Shown here piece after piece: positions 15,909 to 24,400 of a DNA stretch of 64,000 nucleotides. The notes under the pieces were generated by a model. That model was given only the letters and a program-made list of their open reading frames with translations, did not search any database and was not told the origin of the DNA. The stretch is from Hymenobacter rigui. GTDB taxonomy: Bacteria > Bacteroidota > Bacteroidia > Cytophagales > Hymenobacteraceae. How positions within the stretch are numbered: the stretch's first letter is position 1; each line of letters starts with the position of its first letter. The translations under genes and the position numbers were made by a program. The stretch lies in the NCBI RefSeq assembly GCF_003944715.1, contig NZ_RWIT01000010.1, positions 1 through 64,000 on the forward strand, given 5' to 3'.

Positions 15909-16928
15909 CTAGATAGAGGTATGCCCCTCAGCCGCCAGTTCCCGCAGCAAATCCCGCAGGTCAGTTGGCTCCTGCACAAGGCGCAGGACGTGGGCCAGGT
16001 ATTCAGCCTCGGCACGGAGGTGACGCTTTATTACCCGAATTTCCTGCTCCCGCTTTTTGCCAGTGCTGCCGCTGAATCCATTGTCGCCGTATTTCAGCTC
16101 GTTGAGCTGCTGCTTCAGCTCTTGCTGCTGTTGCTGCAGGGCCTGCGTGTAGCGGCTGAGCACCGTATCATCAGTGGCGGAAGCGGGAGCAGTATCCGAA
16201 AGCAGTTGGAGCAGCGTGTACAGGTCGTTGGCTTCGTAGGCCTCCGTAATGCGCTGCATCAGCTGGGTGCGGTGCTGCTGGGTGGTTTTGTCCTGCACCA
16301 GGTCGGGGTGATGGGTGCGGGCCAGCTGACGGTACAGGTCCTTGGTGTTGCTGAGCAGCTGCTGTTCGGCGGCACGGGCCGCTTGGGCGGCGGCTTCCTC
16401 GGCTTTCTGCTGCTTGGTTTTGCGCCGGGCGCGGGCGGCAGCGGCGGCCTGCTCATGGGGCGGCAGGGTGGGGTCGAGGGGGGCAGGGGCAGGGCCGGGG
16501 GCTTTCATCGAAGGCTGCTCGTCGTCCTCATCTACCCTGCGACGCGGGGCGTACTTGCGCAGCATCTCGGCGGCATCCTCCCCGAAACGGTCCTGCAAAG
16601 CTCGCGCATTACCCACAATGAGGGCCGTAATCTGCTGTTCCTCCAGGCGGCTGAAGTAGCCGAGCAGCAGGGCATTTTCCAACGGCGCAAACAGGGCTTC
16701 CCGGGCTTGCACCACGGTTTCGGCGGCGGATCCCACCTGCTGCCAGTAGCGGCGGCGGGCTTCGGCCTGCTCCGTACGAAGTTCCTGCAGCCGCTGCCGC
16801 AACCCCTCCACCTGCGCCACCGCCTCCCGAAACGCCCGTTGCGCCGGCGTACCCGGCGCTTCGTTGGGAGCCGGCGTTGGGAGTTGATTGGCAGCGGGCA
16901 GGTCGGTGAGCGGGTTATGCAGGTTCAT
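15909..16928 (-). CDS. J-domain-like protein with coiled-coil regions
   Basis: 339 residues from the ATG at 16928; an in-frame start at 16991 lies in the palindromic spacer and is less likely. The centre holds LYRQLARTHHPDLVQDK, with the HPD tripeptide that in DnaJ co-chaperones stimulates DnaK ATP hydrolysis, followed by a helix with ITEAYEANDLYTLLQLL. Flanking regions are long charged helices: a Gln/Arg/Glu-rich N-terminal coiled coil, an Ala/Arg/Lys-rich linker and a Gln-rich C-terminal coiled coil. No Gly/Phe or zinc-finger region. It is probably a specialised DnaK partner or scaffold (inference). Confidence 0.7.
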   Translation of the reverse strand: MNLHNPLTDLPAANQLPTPAPNEAPGTPAQRAFREAVAQVEGLRQRLQELRTEQAEARRRYWQQVGSAAETVVQAREALFAPLENALLLGYFSRLEEQQITALIVGNARALQDRFGEDAAEMLRKYAPRRRVDEDDEQPSMKAPGPAPAPLDPTLPPHEQAAAAARARRKTKQQKAEEAAAQAARAAEQQLLSNTKDLYRQLARTHHPDLVQDKTTQQHRTQLMQRITEAYEANDLYTLLQLLSDTAPASATDDTVLSRYTQALQQQQQELKQQLNELKYGDNGFSGSTGKKREQEIRVIKRHLRAEAEYLAHVLRLVQEPTDLRDLLRELAAEGHTSI

Positions 16929-16952
16929 GTAGGCAAAGTTAGGAGGGTTAGA

Positions 16953-17040
16953 TGGGTGGATTGTTGGATGGCTGCATTGTTGACGTAGCAAGATCCTTCG
17001 CCCTGCTCAGGATGACCGTTTCTCCATCAACAATCCACCC
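16953..17040. repeat. Palindromic spacer with a degenerate half of the GTCATCCTGAGC family
   Basis: GGGTGGATTGTTGGATGG (from 16954) pairs imperfectly with CCATCAACAATCCACCC (to 17040). The loop contains GATCCTTCGCCCTGCTCAGG followed by ATGAC, a worn half-copy of the repeats at 40749, 58862 and 60480. It fills the gap between the J-domain-like and HDAC-family genes. Confidence 0.65.
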
Positions 17041-17049
17041 TTCACCCAT

Positions 17050-17952
17050 TCATCCGAACAACTCATACGCCACCCGGAACGTGTTGCAGTGAGCGTCCAC
17101 GATGTCGCGGAGCTGCTCGGAGTAGCCGCCGCCCATGCTCACGGCCACCGGCAGGTCGGCTTGTCGACAGCTGCTGAGTACGTACTCGTCGCGCTGGCGG
17201 CAGCCGGTTTGGGTGAGGACCAGTTTGCCCAGCTTGTCGGTTGCCAGCACATCTACGCCGGCCTGGTAGAAGATGAAGTCGGGCTGTACTTTTTCGAAAA
17301 GCTGGGGTAGCGTTTCGGCCAGAATGCGCAGGTAGGTGGCATCATCAGTGCCCAGCTCCAGCGGAATATCCAGGTCCGACTGCTCCTTGCGCAGGGGGTA
17401 GTTGGCCCCGGCGTGCATGCTGAAGGTGAATACGCGCGGCTCGTCCCGGAAAATACTGGCCGTACCGTCGCCCTGGTGTACATCCAGGTCCACTACCAGC
17501 ACCTGCCGGGCCAGGCCGTGGTGGAGCAGGTAGGCAGCGGCCACGGCAATATCGTTGAGCACACAGAATCCTTCGCCCCGGTCCCGGAAGGCGTGGTGAG
17601 TGCCACCCGCCAGACTCAGCCCGATACCATCCTGCAAGGCCCGCTTGGCCGATTCGACGGTGCCAGCCACGCTGCTCAGGGAGCGGCGCACCAGCTCCGG
17701 GCTCTGCGGCAAACCCAGGCGGCGCACTTCGGCGGCTGAGAGCTGCAGGTCACGCACCCGGTGCCAGTACTCGGCAGCATGCACGCGCAAAATGTCTTCT
17801 TCCAAAGCCAGGCCGGGGTCGTAGAAATCTTCGGGAGCGGCAATGCCCTGCCAGAGCAGCTGCTCCTGAATGAGGGCGTACTTGGCAATGGGGAAGCGGT
17901 GGCCGTTAGGCAGGCTGATGCTATAGCGGGCAGAAGAGGCAAGGCAGGGCAT
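17050..17952 (-). CDS. Histone deacetylase/acetoin-utilisation (AcuC) superfamily protein
   Basis: 300 residues from the ATG at 17952. Class II-like bacterial HDAC fold with GGTHHAFRDRGEGFCVLNDI (tandem active-site His), VVDLDVHQGDGTA (Asp-x-His metal ligands) and FYQAGVDVLATDKLG (third Asp), ending with SMGGGYSEQLRDIVDAH. These zinc enzymes remove acetyl or acyl groups from lysine, polyamines or small amides; the bacterial substrate is generally unknown. It is upstream of the J-domain-like gene on the same strand, separated by a repeat. Confidence 0.88.
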   Translation of the reverse strand: MPCLASSARYSISLPNGHRFPIAKYALIQEQLLWQGIAAPEDFYDPGLALEEDILRVHAAEYWHRVRDLQLSAAEVRRLGLPQSPELVRRSLSSVAGTVESAKRALQDGIGLSLAGGTHHAFRDRGEGFCVLNDIAVAAAYLLHHGLARQVLVVDLDVHQGDGTASIFRDEPRVFTFSMHAGANYPLRKEQSDLDIPLELGTDDATYLRILAETLPQLFEKVQPDFIFYQAGVDVLATDKLGKLVLTQTGCRQRDEYVLSSCRQADLPVAVSMGGGYSEQLRDIVDAHCNTFRVAYELFG

Positions 17953-18045
17953 AGGGCTTCACCTCAACGCAACGCCTTTCCGGTAGGTTGGCCATTCGGT
18001 GCAGAAACCAAGTACTTTCCCAGTCATTAACCTCGCTCAGAGCCG

Positions 18046-18792
18046 CTAGTGCATGTTCCGCTCTTCAATCAGCCTGAAGAAAGCATCCGCGTAGGATTCG
18101 CCGATGGGAATGATCGTCTCACCCATGTAGATGCGGTTTTTGCGGATGGAGTCGATGTGGGCCAGGGCTACGATGTAGGAGCGGTGCACGCGCACGAAAT
18201 CGGGGCTGGGCAGGCGGTCCTCAAAGGCTTTCAGCGAGTTGAGCGTGAGAATGGGCCGGGCACCGGCGTAAATCTTGATGTAGTCCTTCAGGCCCTCCAG
18301 GTAACGGATGTCGCGCAGGTTCAGGCGCTGGGTGTGGTAGTCGGCCTTCACGAAGATGTAGTCATCGGAGGGGCCGGTGGCGGCTACCGGGGCAGGCGCG
18401 GGAGCCGGAGCGGCGCTGGTTGCCGCTGCGGGGCGCGGAGCCAGGCGGTCCTGGGCTTTCTGGGCGGCCTGCACGAACCGCTCGAAGGCAATGGGCTTCA
18501 CCAGATAATCAACGGCATTCAGGTTGAAGCCTTCCAGCGCGTAATTCTCGTAGGCCGTGGTGAAGATAACCAGGGCCTGTGGCTGCATACTGCGCACAAA
18601 CTCCACGCCCGTGAGGTCGGGCATCTGAATATCCAGGAACAGCACATCCACGGGCTGCTGCTGCAGCACCGTAAGGGCCTCCAGCGCGCTGCGGCAAGTG
18701 CCCACCAACTCCAGAAACGGCACGCGCTCCACGTACGAGGTTAGCAGGCGCAGGGCCAGAGGTTCGTCATCCACGAGCAGGCAGCGAAGCAT
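18046..18792 (-). CDS. LytTR-family response regulator
   Basis: 248 residues from the ATG at 18792. The receiver domain has the acidic pair in LLVDDEPLALRLL, the phospho-acceptor Asp in VLFLDIQMPDLTG and the conserved Lys in AVDYLVKPIAFERF. An Ala/Pro-rich linker (about residues 125-145) joins it to a LytTR DNA-binding domain (YIFVKADYHTQRLNL to FVRVHRSYIVALAHI). Its first 26 nt overlap the end of the histidine kinase gene, so the pair is translationally coupled. Target genes are unknown; the Spy-like gene just upstream of the kinase is a candidate by position. Confidence 0.92.
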   Translation of the reverse strand: MLRCLLVDDEPLALRLLTSYVERVPFLELVGTCRSALEALTVLQQQPVDVLFLDIQMPDLTGVEFVRSMQPQALVIFTTAYENYALEGFNLNAVDYLVKPIAFERFVQAAQKAQDRLAPRPAAATSAAPAPAPAPVAATGPSDDYIFVKADYHTQRLNLRDIRYLEGLKDYIKIYAGARPILTLNSLKAFEDRLPSPDFVRVHRSYIVALAHIDSIRKNRIYMGETIIPIGESYADAFFRLIEERNMH

Positions 18793-19828
18793 GGGCAAGG
18801 GTTAGGGTTAGTTCAACAATAAATTCGTCGACGGTTTCTTCCAGCAGCAGGTGGTGGCGGCCATCCGGGTACAGCAGATGCAGGCGCTGGCGCACGTTGG
18901 GCAGCCCGATGCCCGAGTTGGGGTCGTGGCCACCCACGGCCGGAAAGCGCGAGTTCTGCACCGTAAACAGCAGCTGATCATGGCGCACAATCAGGTCTAC
19001 GGCAATCCGGGAAAAATGCCGGGCACTCACGCCGTGCTTAAACGCATTTTCCACGAACGGAATCAGCAGCATCGGCTCAATCAGGGCCCCATCCAGCTCC
19101 CCGTCCACGGTAAACCGGATGTCCACCTGCTCGGGGTCGAGGCGCAGGCGCTGCAGGTCCATGTAGTTGCGCAGGTACTCCACCTCCCGCGCCAGCGGCA
19201 CCCGCGCCGCCTCCGACTCATACAGCATATACCGCATGAGTTGGGAGAGTTTCAGGATGGCTTCCGGGGTGTCATCGGACTTGAGGTGGGCCAGGGAGTA
19301 GATGTTGTTGAGCGTGTTGAACAGAAAGTGCGGGCTCACCTGCGACTTCAGAAACGCCAGCTCGGCCGTGAGCTGCTTGTTGGCCAGATCCTGCCGGGCC
19401 CGCTCCGTATCAAACCACTCGCCCGTAATGCGCATCCCGCTGCTGATAATCCAGGCCAGCAGCCCAATCAGCCACAGGCCCTGGGGGGGGCGGGAGTAAT
19501 GCATACCCCCCGGTGGGTGGTGTGGGTGGTGCGGCAGCAGGCCCGCCAGGCGCAGCAGCATGGGCAGGTACACCAGCGCCAGCAGCCCGGCCGCCAGCAG
19601 GAAGTACAGCGTAAACTTCTTCCGGGCAAAAAGCTTCGGAATCAGCACGTAGTAGTTCAGGTAGAAGTATCCAGCCAGCGTGAGCGGGAGCATCACGTTT
19701 CTGAGCTGAAACGGCGGCGGGTTCTCCGAAAGCAGGCGCGGAATAATGGCCACGGCCACCCACGCGGCTATGTGCACAATCACGCGCAATACCTGTTGGC
19801 GGGTCAGGCGGGGCAGTTGAAACCTCAT
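18767..19828 (-). CDS. LytS/YehU-type sensor histidine kinase
   Basis: 353 residues from the ATG at 19828. Four predicted transmembrane helices occupy about the first 150 residues (VLRVIVHIAAWVAVAIIP, VMLPLTLAGYFYLNYYVL and two more), with a short HHPHHPPGG His/Pro-rich loop between helices three and four. The His_kinase domain has the phospho-acceptor motif LKSQVSPHFLFNTLNNIYSL, and the ATPase has LLIPFVENAFKHG and GIGLPNVRQRL. There is no large periplasmic sensor domain. The His-rich loop could bind metal (inference). It overlaps the response regulator. Confidence 0.92.
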   Translation of the reverse strand: MRFQLPRLTRQQVLRVIVHIAAWVAVAIIPRLLSENPPPFQLRNVMLPLTLAGYFYLNYYVLIPKLFARKKFTLYFLLAAGLLALVYLPMLLRLAGLLPHHPHHPPGGMHYSRPPQGLWLIGLLAWIISSGMRITGEWFDTERARQDLANKQLTAELAFLKSQVSPHFLFNTLNNIYSLAHLKSDDTPEAILKLSQLMRYMLYESEAARVPLAREVEYLRNYMDLQRLRLDPEQVDIRFTVDGELDGALIEPMLLIPFVENAFKHGVSARHFSRIAVDLIVRHDQLLFTVQNSRFPAVGGHDPNSGIGLPNVRQRLHLLYPDGRHHLLLEETVDEFIVELTLTLAHASLPARG

Positions 19829-19952
19829 GCGAAAGAAAACACAGGCCGGTAAAATAAGGGGAAGTAGAGAAACAGCGTACGCACCAACGCGAGGAGCCCG
19901 GCCGGCAGCAGCCCGAATTCCTCGCGTTGTACGTGCCGCAGTAGTGCCGCCG

Positions 19953-20390
19953 TTAGCGGTTGCCACCGGGCGGTGGGCCCATGCGCTGTCTGCGGTTCTG
20001 CTTTGCCGCCTGATACTGCTGGAACTGCTCAGGCGTTAGCACGCCCTTCAGCTTGGCATCGGTGCTTTCGTCGAGGGTGCGCATCTGCTGCATCCGGGCC
20101 TCGCGGTCCTCGGTGCCGCCGTTGCCGCGCAGCGCCTGCATCTGCTGCAGTTGTTCCTGCTGAATGGCCGCTACCTGAGTTTGCTGGTTGGCTGTCAGGT
20201 TCAGGTCTTTGGTCATTTCGGCCATGCGGTTGCCGGGGCCCCTACCTCCACGGACGTCGGCATCGGGTTTGGCCTTCACCTTGTCTTTCCTGGCTTTTAC
20301 TTTAACCGGAGTGGTTTGCGCCTGAGCCATCGGGGCTACGGCGCCGGCCAGCACACCAAGCAGGAGGGAAGCTGTCAGTAGCTTTTTCAT
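19953..20390 (-). CDS. Spy/DUF4890-like periplasmic protein
   Basis: 145 residues from the ATG at 20390. A signal peptide (MKKLLTASLLLGVLAGAVAP, cleavage after AQA) is followed by a basic region and helices with NLTANQQTQVAAIQQEQLQQ and LKGVLTPEQFQQYQAAKQN. The LTxxQ and LTPEQxxxY motifs are those of Spy/CpxP-like and DUF4890 proteins, helical envelope chaperones or stress sensors. The protein at 40931-41371 is a paralogue with the same AQTTPVK mature start. A TAGGTTTG promoter box lies upstream and the kinase gene downstream on the same strand. Confidence 0.8.
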   Translation of the reverse strand: MKKLLTASLLLGVLAGAVAPMAQAQTTPVKVKARKDKVKAKPDADVRGGRGPGNRMAEMTKDLNLTANQQTQVAAIQQEQLQQMQALRGNGGTEDREARMQQMRTLDESTDAKLKGVLTPEQFQQYQAAKQNRRQRMGPPPGGNR

Positions 20391-20446
20391 AGGAAGTTGA
20401 GGGAGAAAAGAAAACATTGCTGCTCCGCGTAAGCCAGGCAGTGCTC

Positions 20447-20454
20447 CAAACCTA
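20447..20454 (-). promoter_or_regulatory. Predicted promoter (-7 box TAGGTTTG) of the Spy-like gene
   Basis: The minus strand reads TAGGTTTG, matching TAnnTTTG, which would start transcription about 50 nt before the ATG at 20390. No clear -33 box was seen. Confidence 0.45.
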
Positions 20455-20786
20455 GCAGCTACGGCTCCTGCGCCCGAAAAACATCTGCCAACCTCCGGTT
20501 TCCCTCGACGCTCCCACCCATTCGGCACCCCGGCAAAGCTCGTGCACACCTACTAGGCCGGTATGTGTATGGCAGTTTTTGAATAAATGAATTGAGCTGG
20601 GTCCGACGGGCGGAATCCATCATGCCAGTTGCCAGTAACGAACGTCCGCATGACGACGCAACATTCCAGTACGCTCTAAAGTAGTTGTAGCTTTCCAGAT
20701 GAAAAAAGTAATTAGCCCGATAATAATGGAGCATAGGTGTGTGATTATTGAGTTGATAAAAAATATTAAAAAAATATTTGATGGTA

Positions 20787-20818
20787 TTGGAGATAATAAA
20801 ATAACTTTTCTACCTTTG
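20787..20818 (+). promoter_or_regulatory. Strong Bacteroidota promoter for the ncRNA
   Basis: TTG at 20787-20789, a 21-nt AT-rich spacer, and TACCTTTG at 20811-20818 match both promoter elements. No coding start follows; a structured RNA and terminator do. Confidence 0.7.
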
Positions 20819-20824
20819 TCACGT

Positions 20825-21016
20825 TCAGCAGCAACACCGCTGTTTGCACCAGTCATTTCATCTGTCATGCGCCGCCACTTTAATCAATATCAGCCAATGC
20901 TCAGTGGCCTGGATCGGAAGATTCAGCCGGGGTTCGGCGCGCAAGCTCGCAGATGAGGTCCTTTACCTGACGCATCTTATGCAAACGCCCGAATCCTGCC
21001 AGGTTCGGGCGTTTTT
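20825..21016 (+). ncRNA. Structured ncRNA candidate, about 190 nt (6S-like in size and shape)
   Basis: The region runs from a good promoter to an intrinsic terminator (AACGCCCGAA...TTCGGGCGTTTTT, 20984-21016) with no convincing reading frame. Nested complementary segments fold it into one long interrupted hairpin: GTTTGCA 20842-20848 with TGCAAAC 20980-20986, TCATCTG 20858-20864 with CAGATGA 20950-20956, and GCGCCG 20869-20874 with CGGCGC 20935-20940. The apex carries GCCACT/AGTGGC and CTGGATC-GGAA-GATTCAG. The closing segment shares bases with the terminator, so those two structures may alternate. Length and rod-like fold with bulges fit 6S RNA, the RNA polymerase-binding regulator. I cannot confirm that by sequence identity, and another small RNA is possible. 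Confidence 0.55.
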
Positions 21017-21878
21017 CGTTTCATTCGCCTTATTGCCATCCTATTAAATATCATGCCTCACTTCTCCTCTTTATCCTCTGCCAAGCAGTAGCACCCTGTG
21101 CTACTTGGGTAGTAAACTGCCCACCTGGTAGCTCATACTGCGGGTTGCGTCGGCCGGAATGCTTCCATTTATGGATGAAATTTTGCTGCGCCAGATTCGC
21201 TGAATAAAGTTTTATTATAGATGATTTCGCAATGCCAATGCTGGCAATGCAGGAAAAATACTGCCTATTAGTTTGTGCTGAAAATTAATTAATAGTGCAG
21301 CGTAGTAAGCCAAACAAGTGTGCGCTGATATTTTCAATTCTCACAACTTTAGAGTGTGTTTAGGTGTCCTGAAAGAACGTTCTGCTTCGACATGTGGCCG
21401 CCGGATGAAGCAGGGCTATCGAACAACTTTCTACACGAATTCACTGTGTGCTATTCTAACCTGAAGTATTCACTGCTTGATTATTTGCGGCCCCGGGAGT
21501 AGTGTTACCTACTTATCTATTCGCTGTGCTACTCCCGGGTGGCGTCCTGATCAGTTAACCTACCAATTCATTTCACGGATGTTCTTCCTTCCTGCAACAG
21601 TATAAATGCCCTGGGAAGGCGGCTGACCCTGCAGGGCTGCCGCCAGCCGGAACAGTGCGGGCTGCCAGCTCAGGCAGCTCCCTGTTCCACTCTCCGGTGC
21701 CACTCGTCTACTATGAGCACGGGGTGCCGCCTCACTTTGCCCGGATCCGACCAGTCGAGGGTGAATGGCTTGTCTTCTCCGCCGGGTTTGGCAGACTCCG
21801 TTCCCTCTGTTTTTCTTATTACCACCCACATGCGCAGGTGCCCTGAATGGGCTTCCTCAACGTGTAACGACCCTTGTT
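21017..21878. other. Long spacer before rtcB without a supported gene
   Basis: The first half is visibly AT-rich and unlike its surroundings. An inverted repeat CCCGGGAGTAG (21492-21502) / CTACTCCCGGG (21529-21539) is the only clear structure. Short open frames around 21560-21850 on both strands have no recognisable product. No TAnnTTTG promoter for rtcB was found with confidence. Confidence 0.5.
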
Positions 21879-23282
21879 ATGGCCTCACAATTACGCGGCA
21901 ACGACCTTCGCCAACTGGGCTTCCCGGAAGGTCGGGCCATTGGGCTGGCGCTGGCTCAACTGCAGCGCAAGCACCTCAAAAAACTCTCGCAAACCGACCA
22001 GCTGACCTTGCTGAAAGAACTGCTGGCCAATCCTAAGACTTACCTCACTCACCTCGACTGGAGCCACACGGCCGCTGCCCTGCTGCCCCCGCCCAGCCGC
22101 CACATTGCCCTGACCGACCGCAAGGACTACACCGTATTCGGGGCCGAGCACATCGAGCAGGGGGCTATCCACCAGATGGAAACGGCCATGAAACTGCCCG
22201 TTACGGTGGCCGGGGCTCTCATGCCTGATGCTCACTATGGCTATGGCTTGCCCATTGGCGGGGTACTAGCCACCGATAATGCCGTAATCCCCTACGCCGT
22301 GGGCGTGGACATTGGCTGCCGCATGGCCCTGTCAGTGTTTCCGTTGCCGCCCAGGTACCTGGAGCAGCGGGTGCAGGAACTGCGTAAACTGCTACTGGAG
22401 CATACCAAATTTGGCGGGCGGGACGTGTTTCGCCACGGCCAGCGTATGGACCACGCGGTACTGAGCCGTCCGGAGTTTCAGGACATTCCGTTTCTGCGCA
22501 ACAAGCTGGACACGGCTGCCTCCCAGATTGGCTCCTCTGGCGGCGGCAACCACTTCGTGGAGTGGGGCGTGGTGGACATCACCGACCCCACCAACGAACT
22601 GGGCGTGCCGGTGGGCCAGTACCTGGGCTTACTCTCGCACTCCGGCTCCCGGGGGTTGGGGGCCAGCATTGCCAACCACTATACCAAGCTAGCTCAGGAT
22701 ACCTGCCAACTGCCTGCCGAAGCCCGGCACCTGGCTTGGCTCAACCTGGATGCCGAAGCTGGTCAGGAATATTGGGCCGCCATGAACCTGGCCGGCGACT
22801 ACGCCTCGGCCTGCCACCACCAGATTCACCACCGCTTGGCAAAGGCATTGGGTGAAAAGCCGCTGGGTAAGGTGGAGAATCACCACAACTTCGCCTGGAA
22901 GGAGCGCCTCATTACAGGGCAGGAAGTGGTGGTACACCGCAAAGGTGCCACGCCCGCCGGGGCTGGCGTGCTCGGTATCATTCCGGGCTCCATGACGGCT
23001 CCCGGCTTCATTGTGCGGGGCCGGGGCGAGGCCAGCTCTTTAAGTTCTGCCTCGCACGGAGCGGGCCGGCAAATGTCACGCACCCGGGCCAAGCAGGAGC
23101 TGGGCGAGGCCGAAATGCGCCGCTACCTGCAGCAGCACGGAGTAGAGCTTATCGGCGGCGGCCTCGATGAGGCCCCGCAGGCCTATAAGGACATTAGCCA
23201 GGTAATGCAAAGCCAGACCGAATTGGTGGATGTGCTGGGCTCCTTCATGCCACGTATTGTGCGCATGGAAGGTGGCGTATAG
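21879..23282 (+). CDS. rtcB: RNA-splicing ligase RtcB
   Basis: 467 residues from the ATG at 21879 (MASQLRGNDLRQLGFPEGRA). Diagnostic RtcB motifs are present: PDAHYGYGLPIGGVLATD, the Mn-binding Cys in GVDIGCRM, GGGNHFVEWG, SHSGSRGLG, HHNFAW, and LSSASHGAGRQMSR, whose His is the guanylylated nucleophile. RtcB joins 2',3'-cyclic phosphate or 3'-phosphate RNA ends to 5'-OH ends using GTP and Mn, and repairs or splices cleaved tRNA and rRNA. No archease, RtcA or RtcR gene is nearby, so its regulation is not evident. It has its own terminator. Confidence 0.95.
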   Translation: MASQLRGNDLRQLGFPEGRAIGLALAQLQRKHLKKLSQTDQLTLLKELLANPKTYLTHLDWSHTAAALLPPPSRHIALTDRKDYTVFGAEHIEQGAIHQMETAMKLPVTVAGALMPDAHYGYGLPIGGVLATDNAVIPYAVGVDIGCRMALSVFPLPPRYLEQRVQELRKLLLEHTKFGGRDVFRHGQRMDHAVLSRPEFQDIPFLRNKLDTAASQIGSSGGGNHFVEWGVVDITDPTNELGVPVGQYLGLLSHSGSRGLGASIANHYTKLAQDTCQLPAEARHLAWLNLDAEAGQEYWAAMNLAGDYASACHHQIHHRLAKALGEKPLGKVENHHNFAWKERLITGQEVVVHRKGATPAGAGVLGIIPGSMTAPGFIVRGRGEASSLSSASHGAGRQMSRTRAKQELGEAEMRRYLQQHGVELIGGGLDEAPQAYKDISQVMQSQTELVDVLGSFMPRIVRMEGGV

Positions 23283-23294
23283 GCCTAGTAGTGC

Positions 23295-23334
23295 ACAAGA
23301 AAGCCCGCCTGAGTTATCAGGTGGGCTTTCTTGT
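23295..23334 (+). terminator. Terminator after rtcB
   Basis: ACAAGAAAGCCCGCCTGA, a GTTA loop, and TCAGGTGGGCTTTCTTGT form an 18-bp stem with one G-U pair, starting 13 nt after the stop. Confidence 0.85.
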
Positions 23335-23833
23335 ACGTATTCAGGACCGATGCCGCCGGTGGCGGTACTGGGTAACAACGGCGGTTGAGCAGGTAAGCTG
23401 CGTCCGGTGTTGAACACTGACTGAGGGCAACAGATCAGCCAAAAGCAACAGCGCAACGGCGGTAGCTGCCAGGTTGGGAGTGGAAGCGCACGATTCCATA
23501 CGAGGTGGTGAGGAGCATAGATAATGACTGGTCAACAACCCGCTGCCGGTGTGTGGGCGCTGGGCAATAGGATAAAGCGAGGGGCGGGGTCATTTCAGCC
23601 GGTGAGGGTCGAAACGGTAAATAAACAGTTGTACTTACGAAAGCAAAGATAAGTAGGGTTTCAGGCAACGTAGCTTTTATTCTAGTCGAGCAACTACTGC
23701 CAGGCGACTAAACCAGCTATATCCTCGATCAACCCCAAAAACTAACCGCTGATACCTGTTTCAGAAATTCTAAAGAATACACAAAAATGCAGTATGAAGC
23801 CAAAAAGGAGTCATTCAGGATAATGGTAAGCTG
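23335..23833. other. Spacer without a supported gene
   Basis: About 500 nt between the rtcB terminator and the MOSC gene stop. A minus-strand frame at 23435-23668 starts with a hydrophobic segment but is short, compositionally ordinary and unrecognised; it may be a decayed gene. No RNA gene or promoter was seen. Confidence 0.45.
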
Positions 23834-24355
23834 CTATTCCGGCAGCACTACCTGCACCACATCACCTGCTTTCAGCGTGCCACCCTGCACAATGCGGGCC
23901 GTGAGGCCGCCGTGGCCGCGCATGGCGTTGTAGCCCCCGGGGCCCAACTCCTCCTCCATGCGCGAGCAGGGGTGGCACTCACCGGTAATTTCCAGCACAA
24001 CCTCCGCACCAATGCGGATTTTTCGGTTCTTCAGTGCCAGCAGATTGATGCCGCTTACCACTAGGTTGCGCCGTAACCTTTCGGGAGCTACGGGGGCGGG
24101 CAAGCCCAGAAAGCCAGCTACCGCTGCTAAATGCTCCTGCTGAACCAGAGTGACCTGCCGTTTACCACCGGGCTTGGGGCGGGCATGGTCGCCGTGCAGG
24201 TGTCGGTCGGTTTCGGCTTCCACCGTCAGGACCGATTGCATGGCCTCGCGCCGGGCGGGCCGCAGCCCAATCCATTCCAGCCGCCCCTGTTGCGGGAGCG
24301 TGCCCAGCAGCCGCGCTATCGTTGATTTATCGTCACCAAAAAAAGGAAAAGGCAT
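23834..24355 (-). CDS. MOSC domain protein
   Basis: 173 residues from the ATG at 24355. The fold shows RLEWIGLRPARREAMQ at the N-terminus, HLHGDHARPKPGGKRQV, APERLRRNLVVSGINLLALK and the conserved Cys segment ITGECHPCSRMEE, followed by GARIVQGG-like LTARIVQGGTLKAGD. MOSC domains, as in YiiM and the molybdenum cofactor sulfurase C-terminus, bind a molybdenum cofactor or sulfur carrier and act in reduction of hydroxylamino compounds or sulfur transfer. The conserved Cys is the expected cofactor ligand. Precise substrate unknown. Confidence 0.85.
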   Translation of the reverse strand: MPFPFFGDDKSTIARLLGTLPQQGRLEWIGLRPARREAMQSVLTVEAETDRHLHGDHARPKPGGKRQVTLVQQEHLAAVAGFLGLPAPVAPERLRRNLVVSGINLLALKNRKIRIGAEVVLEITGECHPCSRMEEELGPGGYNAMRGHGGLTARIVQGGTLKAGDVVQVVLPE

Positions 24356-24400
24356 ATAGCAGGCGTGTGCTTAGGAGTGAGTTAGGATATGGCTACGAGC

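Noticed and set aside
20699..20956. Plus-strand frame over the ncRNA region
   Set aside because: It crosses the promoter and RNA structure, has poor codon use, and no recognisable product.
21560..21829. Minus-strand 89-codon frame before rtcB
   Set aside because: Arg/Ser-rich, no motif, and no promoter or conserved context.
23435..23668. Small minus-strand secreted-looking frame
   Set aside because: It has a weak signal-like start but no convincing mature part, and the adjacent frames suggest chance or decay.
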